Source of the DNA: Fuscovulum sp.
GTDB taxonomy: Bacteria > Pseudomonadota > Alphaproteobacteria > Rhodobacterales > Rhodobacteraceae
Direction: 5' to 3'
NCBI GenBank assembly: GCA_035192965.1
Contig: CP136571.1
Span: forward strand, 3,552,501-3,616,500
Length of the DNA: 64,000 nucleotides
A program made the position numbers and the translations under genes. Below the pieces are notes generated by a model. That model was not told the origin of the DNA. It worked only from the letters and a program-made list of their open reading frames with translations, and made no database searches. Each line of letters begins with the position of its first letter. Position 1 is the first letter of the stretch. Positions 55,395 to 64,000 of this stretch are shown here, piece after piece.

Positions 55395-55475
55395 TCTGCA
55401 AAAAATATCCTCCGGGGGTGAGGAGCGGAAGCTCCGAGGGGGCGGAACGCCCCCTGATTTTTCGCATGAAAAATC
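55395..55475. repeat. complete family A element, minus orientation, after phrB
   Basis: Read on the minus strand: GATTTTTCATGCGAAAAATC hairpin, GGGGGCGTTCCGCCCCC hairpin, CGGAGCTTCCGCTCC hairpin, then TCACCCCCGGAGGATATTT. This is the same module order as 22290-22378, in reverse on the plus strand. It lies between the convergent MORN and photolyase genes. Confidence 0.75.
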
Positions 55476-55520
55476 GTCCTGCTACGCTGCCACTGAAGAT
55501 GCCGCTTCAAGGCAAGGGCC

Positions 55521-57044
55521 TCAAACCACCTCACCCGCATCCATCCGCGCCAGAAACAGATCGGCCTCGCGCAGCACCCGGTCCTTATGCCCTGCCTCCA
55601 TCTTGTCCCAGGTCCGGTACATCTGCGCCATCCGCGGATTGGCCTCAAACCGCGCTCGGTGCCGGGTCAGGAAATGCCAATACAACAGGTTGAACGGACA
55701 GGCCGCCGCCCCTGACTTTTCCTTCACCTTATAGGCACAGCCGCCGCAGTAATCCGACATCCGGTCGATATAGGCCCCGGAACTGACGTAAGGCTTGGAC
55801 CCCACCACACCGCCATCGGCGAATTGGCTCATCCCCAGTGTGTTCGGTGCCTCCACCCATTCAAAGGCATCGGCATAGACCGACAGATACCATTCATGCA
55901 CCGCGCCGGGGTCCACCCCGGCCAGCAGGGCGAAATTCCCGGTCACCATCAGCCGCTGAATGTGATGGGCATAGGCGAGGTCGCGCGTCTGCCCCACCGC
56001 ATGCGACAGGCAGCGCATCCGCGTCTTGCCCCCCCAGTAAAGCGGCGGCAACGCGCGGGAATGGCCCAGCGCATTGCGCGTCAGATACTCCGGCCCCTCC
56101 AGCGCCCAGATGCCGCGAATGAACTCGCGCCAGCCGATGATCTGGCGGATGAACCCCTCTGCCGCGTTGATCGGCGCGCGCCCCGCGCGCCATTCCGCCT
56201 CGACCCGCTGGCAGATTTCCATCGGTGTCAGCAACCCGATATTCAGATAGGGCGAAATCAGCGCATGGCTCAGCGTGGGATCCCCCGCCAGCATCGCATC
56301 CTGCTCATCCCCGAATGTGGGCAGCGCATGGGTGGCGAAATGGTCCAGCGCGGCCAGCGCATCCGTGCGCGTCACGCCCCAACCAAAAGGCCGCACCGCG
56401 CCGAAATGCGCGCCAAACCGCGCCTCGACCAGCGCCAGCACCTCCTCCGTCACCGCATCGGGGGCAAAGCGCGGCGGGCGCGGGCGGAACAGATCCGCCT
56501 TGGCGGGCTTGCGATTGTCATGGTCGAAATTCCACTGCCCCCCCGCGGGCTTGTCCCCCTCCATCATCAGCCCGGTCTTGCGCCGCATCTCGCGATAGAA
56601 CCACTCCATCCGCAATTGCTTGCGCCCTTCGGCCCAGTCCGCGAACTCACTCTCTGAACACAAAAATCGATCATCGGGCAGTTGCGTCACCGGGATCGGG
56701 CAATCCGCCAATGCCTGCCGCAGCCGCCAATCCCCCGGCGCGGTGGCGATCACCTGCGCCGCGCCAAACTCTGCCGCGCGCCGGATCAATTCGCCGGGGA
56801 TGGACTGGCTGTTGTCGGCATCATCCAGCCTGGAATAGGCGACCGTCACCCCACTGCTGCGCAGATCATTGGCGAAATGCCGCATCGCCGACAGGATCAG
56901 CGCGATCTTCTGCGGATGGTGGGGCACATGGCTGCCCTCTGCCATCACCTCGGCCATCACCACCACATCGCCCGGCCCTGCCGCGCGCAGCGCCGCGACA
57001 TTGGGCGTCAACTGGTCGCCCAGCACCAGGATCAGACGCGTCAT
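55521..57044 (-). CDS. phrB: FeS-type bacterial photolyase/cryptochrome (CryB/PhrB, 6-4 photolyase family)
   Basis: Flavoprotein of 507 residues in the FeS-BCP family. Residues 1-140 form the antenna domain (DQLTPN, PHHPQKIALILSAMRH); the FAD-binding helical domain follows with FIRQIIGWREFIRG and MVTGNFALLAG. Four cysteines, C345 (RMRCLSH), C433 and C436 (YCGGC) and C449 (ACPFNLLYW), match in spacing the [4Fe-4S] ligands of Agrobacterium PhrB. The start at 57044 follows AGGAGGG. Likely repairs (6-4) photoproducts and, as in Rhodobacter CryB, may affect pigment-gene control. Confidence 0.95.
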   Translation of the reverse strand: MTRLILVLGDQLTPNVAALRAAGPGDVVVMAEVMAEGSHVPHHPQKIALILSAMRHFANDLRSSGVTVAYSRLDDADNSQSIPGELIRRAAEFGAAQVIATAPGDWRLRQALADCPIPVTQLPDDRFLCSESEFADWAEGRKQLRMEWFYREMRRKTGLMMEGDKPAGGQWNFDHDNRKPAKADLFRPRPPRFAPDAVTEEVLALVEARFGAHFGAVRPFGWGVTRTDALAALDHFATHALPTFGDEQDAMLAGDPTLSHALISPYLNIGLLTPMEICQRVEAEWRAGRAPINAAEGFIRQIIGWREFIRGIWALEGPEYLTRNALGHSRALPPLYWGGKTRMRCLSHAVGQTRDLAYAHHIQRLMVTGNFALLAGVDPGAVHEWYLSVYADAFEWVEAPNTLGMSQFADGGVVGSKPYVSSGAYIDRMSDYCGGCAYKVKEKSGAAACPFNLLYWHFLTRHRARFEANPRMAQMYRTWDKMEAGHKDRVLREADLFLARMDAGEVV

Positions 57045-57088
57045 GCGCGCCCTCCTGATACGTGGCACGGGATGGAACCGTCGGATTT

Positions 57089-57110
57089 GGGTATTTGGGC
57101 CAAGATGAAG
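57089..57110. repeat. isolated family A core
   Basis: GGTATTTGGGCCAAGATGAA, an exact consensus core with no adjacent hairpins, in the 85-bp gap between the SDR stop and the photolyase start on the minus strand. Confidence 0.6.
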
Positions 57111-57129
57111 CCCATGGCGCAGGTCACGA

Positions 57130-57792
57130 TCACCACGGGATCACCTTCCCCTGCCAGTCATAGAACCCGCCCGTCTCTGCCGGGGTCAGCCCATCCAGCA
57201 CCGCCAGCAGGTTTTCCGCCGCCACCGCAGGCGTCACTGTCGGATGCCCCCCCGCATAGGCCGCCGTCAGCGACGTGGCCACCGTGCCGGGATGCAGCGC
57301 CACCAGCGTGGCCTGCGGATGGTTGCGCGCCAGTTCGACGGATGCCGTGCGGATGATTTGATTCAGCGCCGCCTTGGCCGCCCGATAACCATGCCAACCG
57401 CCCAGCCGATTATCCCCGATCGACCCCACCCGCGCCGACAGCGCCGCGATCTTCGCAGGCCGATCCCTGGGAACCAGCCGCAGCGCGTGCTTCAGCACCA
57501 GCGCCGGGCCGATGGCGTTCAGCGCGAATTGCGCCGCCATCGCCGCCGGGTCCAGCGCGCGCAGCGCCTTTTCCGGCCGCGCGCCGTCGATCTCCAGCCC
57601 GCCCGTCGCGATGAAGATCAGATCCACCCCCGGCTCCAGCGGGGCCAGCACCCGCGCGATGCTGTCCTCATCCGTCAGGTCCAGCCCATGATCGCGCCGC
57701 GACAGGCCGGTGACCGCAGCCCCCCGCCCCTCCAGCGCCGCGACAAGTGCCGCGCCGATGCCGCCCGATGATCCGATGATGACTGCGCGCAT
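57130..57792 (-). CDS. short-chain dehydrogenase/reductase (C-factor-like)
   Basis: A 220-residue SDR with the cofactor motif GSSGGIGAAL near the N-terminus, an Asp in GLDLTDEDS, the N in FALNAIGPALV, and YRAAKAAL as the catalytic YxxxK. It is short (no C-terminal extension) and resembles CsgA-like SDRs of unknown substrate. Start at 57792 (MRAVIIG). It precedes phrB on the same strand and may be co-transcribed with it. Confidence 0.85.
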   Translation of the reverse strand: MRAVIIGSSGGIGAALVAALEGRGAAVTGLSRRDHGLDLTDEDSIARVLAPLEPGVDLIFIATGGLEIDGARPEKALRALDPAAMAAQFALNAIGPALVLKHALRLVPRDRPAKIAALSARVGSIGDNRLGGWHGYRAAKAALNQIIRTASVELARNHPQATLVALHPGTVATSLTAAYAGGHPTVTPAVAAENLLAVLDGLTPAETGGFYDWQGKVIPW

Positions 57793-57908
57793 GGGGCACC
57801 CCCTGTTCCGGCCCGACATTCAGGCCGGGCAGATAAGCCGATGAAAAGCGCGGGCAAGGCGCGTTTTCCGCCTTGCGCTGCCGCAATTCCTGCGTATCGT
57901 CGCGCCCC

Positions 57909-57995
57909 ATGACACGGGACCAGCATATCGCTTTCACGACAGGCGCATTCAGCGCCCTGCCCGCCCGTGACCTGCTTCTCCTTAGCCGCCTCTGA
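57909..57995 (+). CDS. leuL: leucine leader peptide upstream of leuA
   Basis: A 28-codon ORF (MTRDQHIAF...DLLLLSRL) ends 78 bp before leuA. Codons 22-25 are four consecutive leucines (CTG CTT CTC CTT), with a fifth as the last codon. This is the form of an amino-acid attenuator leader peptide: slow decoding of leucine codons would stall the ribosome here. No strong Shine-Dalgarno was noted. No homology was needed for the call. Confidence 0.75.
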   Translation: MTRDQHIAFTTGAFSALPARDLLLLSRL

Positions 57996-58036
57996 GCGTG
58001 CCCTTGGGCGCGACCGCTCGGAGGTGAACAGCGCCC
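57989..58036 (+). promoter_or_regulatory. leuA attenuator stem-loops
   Basis: CCTCTGAGCG (57989-57998, covering the leader stop codon) pairs over 10 bp, with one G-U, to CGCTCGGAGG (58015-58024). Competing pairings are GCCCTTGGGC (58000-58009) and GGGCGC/GCGCCC (58006-58011 with 58031-58036). No clear T-run follows the last stem, so the output could be transcriptional or translational. Confidence 0.6.
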
Positions 58037-58073
58037 GCCAAGGAAAAGCACAGACGGCACAAGGAAAACAGCC

Positions 58074-59648
58074 ATGACTGATACCAGCACGCAACCCCGC
58101 GTCATGATCTTTGACACCACCCTGCGCGATGGCGAACAATCGCCCGGCGCCACCATGACCCATGCCGAAAAGCTGGAAATCGCAGGCCTCTTGGATGAAA
58201 TGGGCGTCGATATCATCGAGGCGGGCTTTCCCATCGCCTCGGAGGGTGATTTCAACGCCGTCAGCGAAATCGCCAAGCGCGCGAAAACCTCCACCATCTG
58301 CGGCCTCGCCCGCGCCAATTTCAAGGATATCGACCGCTGCTGGGAGGCCGTGCGCCACGCCAAATCCCCGCGCATCCACACCTTCATCGGCACCTCGCCA
58401 CTGCACCGCGCCATCCCCAATCTGGACATGGACCAGATGGCCGAACGCATCCATGACACCGTGACCCATGCCCGCAACCTGTGCGACAACGTGCAATGGT
58501 CGCCCATGGATGCCACGCGGACGGAAGCCGATTACCTCTGCCGCGTGGTCGAGATTGCCATCAAGGCCGGGGCCACCACCATCAACATCCCCGATACCGT
58601 GGGCTACACCTACCCGTTTGAATCCGCCAAGATCATCCGCATGCTGCTCGAACGCGTCCCCGGCGCGGATACAATCATCTTTGCCACCCATTGCCACAAC
58701 GACCTTGGCATGGCGACGGCCAACGCCCTCGCGGCGGTCGAGGCGGGCGCGCGTCAGATCGAATGCACGATCAACGGCCTTGGCGAACGCGCGGGCAACA
58801 CCGCGCTGGAAGAGGTCGTCATGGCGATGAAGGTCCGCAATGACATCCTGCCCTACCGCACCGGCATCGACACGACCAAGATCATGAACCTGTCCCGCCG
58901 CGTCTCCACCGTGTCGGGCTTTCCGGTGCAGTTCAACAAGGCCATCGTCGGCAAGAACGCCTTCTTGCACGAATCCGGCATCCATCAGGACGGCGTGCTG
59001 AAGAATGTCGAAACCTTCGAAATCATGCGCCCCGAAGACATCGGCCTGAACCAGAAGAACCTGACCATGGGCAAACATTCCGGCCGCGCCGCCCTGCGGG
59101 CAAAGCTCAAGGAACTGGGCTACGATCTGGCCGACAACCAACTGAATGATGTGTTCGTCCGCTTCAAGGCGCTCGCCGACCGCAAGAAGGAAGTCTATGA
59201 CGACGACCTGATCGCCCTTGTGGCGGATGAGGCGACGATGGACGCGCATGACACGCTGGTGCTGAAAAAGTTGCGCGTGATCTGCGGGACCGAAGGCCCG
59301 CAAGAGGCCGACATGGTGCTGACCATCGACGGGGTCGATCACCACATCGACGCCACGGGCGACGGCCCGGTGGATGCGGCCTTCAACTGCATCAAGATGC
59401 TGTTCCCGCACAAGGCGCGGTTGCAGGTCTATCAGGTTGCCGCCGTGACCGAAGGCACCGACGCGCAGGCCACCGTCTCCGTCCGGCTGGAGGAGGACGG
59501 CCGCATCGTCACCGGCGCCAGCGCCGACACCGATACCATCGTGGCATCGGTGAAGGCCTATGTGAACGCCCTCAACCGCCTCATCGTCCGCCGCCAGAAA
59601 ACCGCGCCGGGCGAGGATGTGAAGACCGTCACCTATCACGGCGAGTGA
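58074..59648 (+). CDS. leuA: 2-isopropylmalate synthase
   Basis: Condenses acetyl-CoA and 2-ketoisovalerate, the first committed step of leucine synthesis. The 524-residue protein has the TIM-barrel start MIFDTTLRDGEQSPGATM, the metal-binding THCHNDLGMATAN and GLGERAGNTALEEV, and the C-terminal LeuA regulatory domain (from ~390) for leucine feedback. The start at 58074 follows AAGGAAAACAGCC. The upstream leader peptide predicts additional control by leucyl-tRNA. Confidence 0.97.
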   Translation: MTDTSTQPRVMIFDTTLRDGEQSPGATMTHAEKLEIAGLLDEMGVDIIEAGFPIASEGDFNAVSEIAKRAKTSTICGLARANFKDIDRCWEAVRHAKSPRIHTFIGTSPLHRAIPNLDMDQMAERIHDTVTHARNLCDNVQWSPMDATRTEADYLCRVVEIAIKAGATTINIPDTVGYTYPFESAKIIRMLLERVPGADTIIFATHCHNDLGMATANALAAVEAGARQIECTINGLGERAGNTALEEVVMAMKVRNDILPYRTGIDTTKIMNLSRRVSTVSGFPVQFNKAIVGKNAFLHESGIHQDGVLKNVETFEIMRPEDIGLNQKNLTMGKHSGRAALRAKLKELGYDLADNQLNDVFVRFKALADRKKEVYDDDLIALVADEATMDAHDTLVLKKLRVICGTEGPQEADMVLTIDGVDHHIDATGDGPVDAAFNCIKMLFPHKARLQVYQVAAVTEGTDAQATVSVRLEEDGRIVTGASADTDTIVASVKAYVNALNRLIVRRQKTAPGEDVKTVTYHGE

Positions 59649-59675
59649 CAGGACAGGGGCGGCGCAGGCCGCCCC

Positions 59676-60008
59676 TTACCCCTTCACCTGCCGCCACAGC
59701 GCGATCATCTCTTCCACCGACACCCCGTCGATCACCATCCCGGTCAGGCGGCAATTCGTCACCACCGCGCCGGACAGGTTCAAGTTCTGCAACACCGCGC
59801 CTGACAGGTTGACGTCATTCATATGCCAGCCCGACAGGTTGCTGTCATTGAACCGCGCACCCGACAGGTTGATCTGGTTGAACGTGGCCCCCGACAGATT
59901 GGCATCGTTGAACCGAGACCCCGACAGATCAGCATCATTCACATCCAGCGTTTCCGTCACATGGTGCAGCTTCACGGTCCTGTCTCCCTGCTTCCCGCGC
60001 GAACGCAT
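59676..60008 (-). CDS. pentapeptide-repeat protein
   Basis: A 110-residue protein. From residue ~22 it consists of repeats in which the unit NLSGA recurs every 10 residues (NDADLSGSRF, NDANLSGATF, NQINLSGARF and so on) to ~85, which would fold as a right-handed quadrilateral beta-helix, and then a short helical C-terminus. Function unknown; such proteins sometimes bind gyrase, but this one lacks other features of Qnr. Convergent with leuA. Confidence 0.8.
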   Translation of the reverse strand: MRSRGKQGDRTVKLHHVTETLDVNDADLSGSRFNDANLSGATFNQINLSGARFNDSNLSGWHMNDVNLSGAVLQNLNLSGAVVTNCRLTGMVIDGVSVEEMIALWRQVKG

Positions 60009-60152
60009 CTCACCAAAGGATCAAGCGCGGGGCGTCGGGGTCTGTCAACGCGGAACCCATGTTACAGTCAGGCTGTTGTTCCGCCGCGATCCGGCTAGGG
60101 TCACATTGGGTGCCCCACCCCATCAAACGCCCCGGAAAAAAGGACCACCGCT

Positions 60153-60836
60153 ATGCGCTTTCTCGATTTCAGCACTTGGCAGGGCGCGTTCACCACAATC
60201 CTCGGCATCGCCATCATCGCCCTCATCGGGGTGGGCATTCGCGTTCTGGTGATGCTCACCATCCAGCAGCGTCAGCAGCGCATGAACCGCCAGATCAACG
60301 AACGGCTGAAAACGCTGATCGCGGCCTACCGCACCTTGGGCGGCTCCTTCACCGGGGAATTGACGGTGAACCCGGCCCATCTGCGCGGCCCGCGCGCCCA
60401 GGGTACGGATACCCCTCCCCCTGCGACGGACAGCCCGGATGCGCCCAACCCCACCTGGGACCGTCCCCGCCTGATCCGCGACGCGGTCGAGGCGGCCCTG
60501 TCCGACATCCTGCTTCTGGGCACCGAAGAGCATGTCCGCCTCGCCGCACAGGCCGCCAGCGACATGGCCGCCGGGCGGCCCATCCATACGGCGGAACTCG
60601 TCACTGCGCTGCGGCGGTTCATCCGCCTCGCCCTCGATCTTGACCCGATCCCGGAAACACTCGCCATCCCGCTGCAAGGGCCGACACGGCCGCAAAGCGG
60701 CGGATCGCGCGGCGGGCGCGAAGGTGGCGGCCGCGGCGCAGGTGGCGGCGCGGGTGGCGAAGGCGGCGGCGCAGGGGGTGGCATGGGGATGGGGATGGCC
60801 GCAGGTCGTGGCGATGACGCCGCCCCCCCGGCCTGA
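60153..60836 (+). CDS. hypothetical membrane protein with Gly-rich tail
   Basis: A 227-residue protein. The N-terminus has one transmembrane helix (TTILGIAIIALIGVGIRVLVMLTI, about 14-37), then a helical region (QQRQQRMNRQINERLKTLIAAYRTLGG) and a helical domain at ~105-165 that starts DRPRLIRDAVEAALSDILLLGTEEHVRLA. The last ~45 residues are almost only Gly, Ala and Arg, with a short Met-Gly stretch. The family was not recognised. AGGACCACC precedes the start. Confidence 0.65.
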   Translation: MRFLDFSTWQGAFTTILGIAIIALIGVGIRVLVMLTIQQRQQRMNRQINERLKTLIAAYRTLGGSFTGELTVNPAHLRGPRAQGTDTPPPATDSPDAPNPTWDRPRLIRDAVEAALSDILLLGTEEHVRLAAQAASDMAAGRPIHTAELVTALRRFIRLALDLDPIPETLAIPLQGPTRPQSGGSRGGREGGGRGAGGGAGGEGGGAGGGMGMGMAAGRGDDAAPPA

Positions 60837-60845
60837 CCGCCCGCC

Positions 60846-61727
60846 CTAAAGCAGCGCGAACCGCCCGTTCACCGCCGCCGCATGGGCGGCAAGCTCCGGC
60901 TTGCCCGCCCATTGCAACAGCAGATCGGCCCAGCGTAGCGGCACGAACACCACGTCATCCCCCTTCACCGCCTGCGCATAGGCGGCAATCTCGGCCTCGT
61001 GCCGCTTGATCGCGGCGGGGTCCAGCGGCTTGCCATTGGCCCAGGTCGCGGGGGTCGCGTGCAGATAGACCAGCACCGCCCCCAGCCCCCGCTTCTGCGC
61101 CTGCGTCCGCAGCCCATAAGCATGCTTGATCAGCTGCACCGCATCCAGTTGGCGAAAGCTCCGCTCTCCTTCAATCAGGCGCGACCGCAGCATCTCATGC
61201 CGCGCCATGCCCGGTCCCCAATCGCGGCTGTCATAGGCCTCAGTAAACATCGTGGCCTTGCCCGGACGGAACGGCTCGTATCGTTTGGACTCCACCCCCA
61301 CCAGCGACGTGGCCGTGCTCACCGCCGCATCCAGCCAGGGATGCCGCCCCCCCTTCCAGGGAAACCGCATCTCGGCCTCGATCTCCACCGCCAGCGGCTT
61401 GCCCATCGGCACGCCGGGCAGCGGTGGCAGCATTGCCGCACGCTCCAGAAACCAGCCAAAGGCATTCACCGCCAACGCGGCCGAGGATTCCGGGCTGTCG
61501 AACTTGCCGCTCGCCAACTCATTGCCGGGTGACCGGGCCAGCGCGGCAAGCACGGCCTCGACCGGCACGTCAGGAAGGAAATCTGGCAAGGTGTACCTCT
61601 TGATGTTCACCCCTGCTGGTATCCGCCGCAGCCCAGCACAGCAAGCCGCACCTGACAGGACGCGCACCCGCCCACCGGCATCCAGTACCGGCACGCCGCG
61701 CATCAATCGTTTCCGAAGCGGCAACAA
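60846..61727 (-). CDS. PD-(D/E)xK-like protein, possible endonuclease
   Basis: About 293 residues from the first ATG, or ~247 if the TTG at 61589 (AGAGG upstream) is used; a GTG at 61610 is another option. The segment WLDAAVSTATSLVGVESKRYE has Asp133 and Glu146-x-Lys148, spaced as in the D...ExK nuclease core, and NELASGKFDSPESSAALAVNAFG precedes it. This resembles the PGN_0703-type putative restriction endonuclease family. No methyltransferase is adjacent. The C-terminal ~140 residues are an extended helical region. Nuclease activity is inference. Confidence 0.65.
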   Translation of the reverse strand: MLPLRKRLMRGVPVLDAGGRVRVLSGAACCAGLRRIPAGVNIKRYTLPDFLPDVPVEAVLAALARSPGNELASGKFDSPESSAALAVNAFGWFLERAAMLPPLPGVPMGKPLAVEIEAEMRFPWKGGRHPWLDAAVSTATSLVGVESKRYEPFRPGKATMFTEAYDSRDWGPGMARHEMLRSRLIEGERSFRQLDAVQLIKHAYGLRTQAQKRGLGAVLVYLHATPATWANGKPLDPAAIKRHEAEIAAYAQAVKGDDVVFVPLRWADLLLQWAGKPELAAHAAAVNGRFALL

Positions 61728-61800
61728 AAATGGTCATGACCCAGCGTCACCTGACCATTGTTCCCATTTCCTCCACAATCTCGCCCGAAACGCCCGCCAT

Positions 61801-61816
61801 GTTAATCTTCATTAAC
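61801..61816. promoter_or_regulatory. inverted repeat before the Hint-domain gene
   Basis: GTTAAT-CTTC-ATTAAC, a perfect 6+6 dyad 14 bp before the TTG start; it contains TTAA-N6-TTAAC, near but not equal to the CtrA consensus (TTAA-N7-TTAA). A second palindrome, GGTCATGACC, is at 61732-61741. Confidence 0.4.
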
Positions 61817-61829
61817 AGGAGACGACCCC

Positions 61830-62969
61830 TTGCCGCTGACTTTCAACGCGATCTTTCTGGGCAACACCGCAACACGCATTGACCCGACCGAGGGCGATCA
61901 GGATGCCGAAAACGCCAATTTGCTTGTCGGGCAGACCTTCGGCTCTACGGCCGACTCGCTGGCGGCGCGCTGGGTCAGTTTTACCTCGGTCAATCGTGGC
62001 GGCAACGCGACGGCGCTGGATCAAAACAACAACGTGGTGAACGACCGCGCCACGATCAACAACGGATCAGGCCCGGTCACCTATACCTTCGACGCGACCT
62101 CCATCTATCAAGGCGTCCTCACCTATATGGACGGCACCTCATCCGCGACGCTGGACCTCGTGCTGGTGCAGATGACGAATGGTGATCTCTACCTCGTCCC
62201 CTCGCCCACCGCCGGAACCCCCACCAACATCGCCCTCACGGTGGACGCCGTCCGCGCCGTCACCCTGACCGGGCTGGTGGGCAACACCTATACCGGCATG
62301 GGCATTGACCGCCCGGTCCTGAACTTCATTCCCTGCTTCACCCGTGGCACGCGCATCGCCACACCCGATGGCGACCGCCCGGTCGAACGCATCCGCCCCG
62401 GTGACTGGCTCTCCACCCTCGACAACGGCCCGCAACAGGTGCGCTGGGTCGGCATGCGCCGCATCGAGGCAGCCGAGATCCGCGCCAATCCCCGCCTCTG
62501 GCCCGTCCGCATCGCGGCAGGCGCACTTGGCCCCGGCATGCCCCATGCCGATCTGGTCGTGTCGCAACAGCACCGGATCCTTGTGCGCTCGCCCATCGCC
62601 ATGCGCATGACAGGCAAACCCGAGGTGCTGGTCGCCGCCCGGCATCTGGTCGGCCTGCCGGGGATAGACCTGGTCAGGGACGCGCAGCATGTCGAATACT
62701 GGCACATCCTTCTCGACCGTCACGAAGTGCTGATGGCCGATGGCGCGGCAGCGGAATCGCTCTACCTCGGCGAACAGGCGCAAAAGGCGCTGGGGGATGC
62801 CGCCCGCTCGGAAATCGCCCTCATCATGCCCGAACTGTTTGGCAGCGACGGACCGGCCGCACCCCCCAAACCAGCCCGGATTCTGCTCCCCGGACGGCAG
62901 GCACGCCGCATGGCCGAACGCCACGAGATGAATGATCGGCAGCTTTTTCAGCCCCCCATCGCGGCCTGA
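61830..62969 (+). CDS. Hint-domain secreted-type protein, TTG start
   Basis: A 379-residue protein. Residues 1-165 are a beta-rich region with many Asn/Thr/Asp, of the kind seen in type I secreted proteins; residues ~168-320 are a Hint_2 domain opening with PCFTRGTRIATPDGDRPVERI (nucleophile Cys169) and containing SQQHRILV, the second conserved block. Hint domains cleave or splice peptides, usually self-processing. The only good start is a TTG at 61830 with AGGAGA upstream, rare for this genome. No RTX repeats or ABC exporter are adjacent, so the export route is inferred. Confidence 0.8.
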   Translation: MPLTFNAIFLGNTATRIDPTEGDQDAENANLLVGQTFGSTADSLAARWVSFTSVNRGGNATALDQNNNVVNDRATINNGSGPVTYTFDATSIYQGVLTYMDGTSSATLDLVLVQMTNGDLYLVPSPTAGTPTNIALTVDAVRAVTLTGLVGNTYTGMGIDRPVLNFIPCFTRGTRIATPDGDRPVERIRPGDWLSTLDNGPQQVRWVGMRRIEAAEIRANPRLWPVRIAAGALGPGMPHADLVVSQQHRILVRSPIAMRMTGKPEVLVAARHLVGLPGIDLVRDAQHVEYWHILLDRHEVLMADGAAAESLYLGEQAQKALGDAARSEIALIMPELFGSDGPAAPPKPARILLPGRQARRMAERHEMNDRQLFQPPIAA

Positions 62970-63092
62970 TGCGCGAAAAGGTCAAGGATCCGGCCCAGCA
63001 GGGGCAGACCTGACACCGCAATATCGGGAAACCTCAAATCCCCGCCCAACACGCGGAATTGCGCCCCACAGCCCCCTCTGGGCTTTCGCTGA

Positions 63093-64000
<908 letters not shown>

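Noticed and set aside
61732..61741. GGTCATGACC palindrome as a definite operator.
   Set aside because: A 10-bp palindrome is expected by chance in 64 kb and lies inside one possible N-terminus of the nuclease-like gene; mentioned only beside the stronger dyad.

Overview
The window is chromosomal DNA from a high-GC alphaproteobacterium, most likely a member of the Rhodobacterales/Rhodobacteraceae. The evidence is the strong G/C third-position codon use, the close protein families (PccR-type propionate genes, a MaeB-type malic enzyme with a phosphotransacetylase-like tail, an FeS-type CryB/PhrB photolyase, Hint_2 proteins, the N-terminal form of AspRS), and a recurring intergenic element with the core GGTATTTGGGCCAAGATGAA. 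No rRNA, CRISPR array, insertion sequence, prophage or plasmid replication gene was seen. Almost everything is core metabolism with ordinary gene density.

Layout. 1-4.5 kb: 3' truncated aspS, a ring-cleaving dioxygenase/hydrolase pair (mhqO/mhqD-like), then pabB and a class-IV aminotransferase (pabC-like). 4.8-8.1 kb: carB. 8.1-10.0 kb: a small A+T-rich islet with a HEPN-motif protein, a ribbon-helix-helix protein and a membrane protein, followed by an orphan BrnA-like protein. 10.3-16.4 kb: RhlE-type helicase, tdk, a DMT exporter, an acyl-CoA ligase and a membrane protein. 16.4-22.2 kb: a SPOR-domain protein and a tightly overlapping nucleoside-salvage operon cdd-deoA-deoB-add-upp. 22.4-28.1 kb: a VOC/cupin protein, maeB and prpE, both with striking upstream palindromes. 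28.2-33.0 kb: a LuxU/LuxO-like phosphorelay pair, PepSY plus a DUF2946-like protein, nadK. 33.2-38.6 kb: glyA, a second HEPN-motif protein, DUF817, an esterase, tRNA-Ala, thioredoxin-2, DUF3775. 38.7-44.7 kb: azlCD and the glycine cleavage operon gcvT-gcvH-gcvP under a tandem glycine riboswitch. 44.8-53.8 kb: MATE exporter, gltX, a zincin, a Tat-exported MBL hydrolase, pfkB, a secreted EEP nuclease/phosphatase, nadE. 53.9-64 kb: a secreted 19-repeat MORN protein, FeS photolyase, an SDR, leuA with a leucine leader peptide, a pentapeptide protein, a PD-(D/E)xK-like protein, a Hint protein and the start of mreB.

Several genes work together. glyA and the gcv operon handle one-carbon/glycine flux, with glycine sensed by the riboswitch. 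The deo/cdd/add/upp operon recycles nucleosides. prpE and maeB serve propionate and C4-acid metabolism. pabB and pabC make p-aminobenzoate for folate.

The least explained content is non-coding. Three families of dispersed intergenic repeats were found: a modular GC-hairpin plus TATTTGGGCCAAG core; a double A/T-rich hairpin beginning CCAAATTTCTT; and a 44-bp element with TGCAC repeated every 12 bp. There are also candidate operators in front of maeB, prpE and the MBL gene, and a leucine attenuator. No convincing new multi-gene system was found. The HEPN islet and the repeat families are the best candidates for follow-up.
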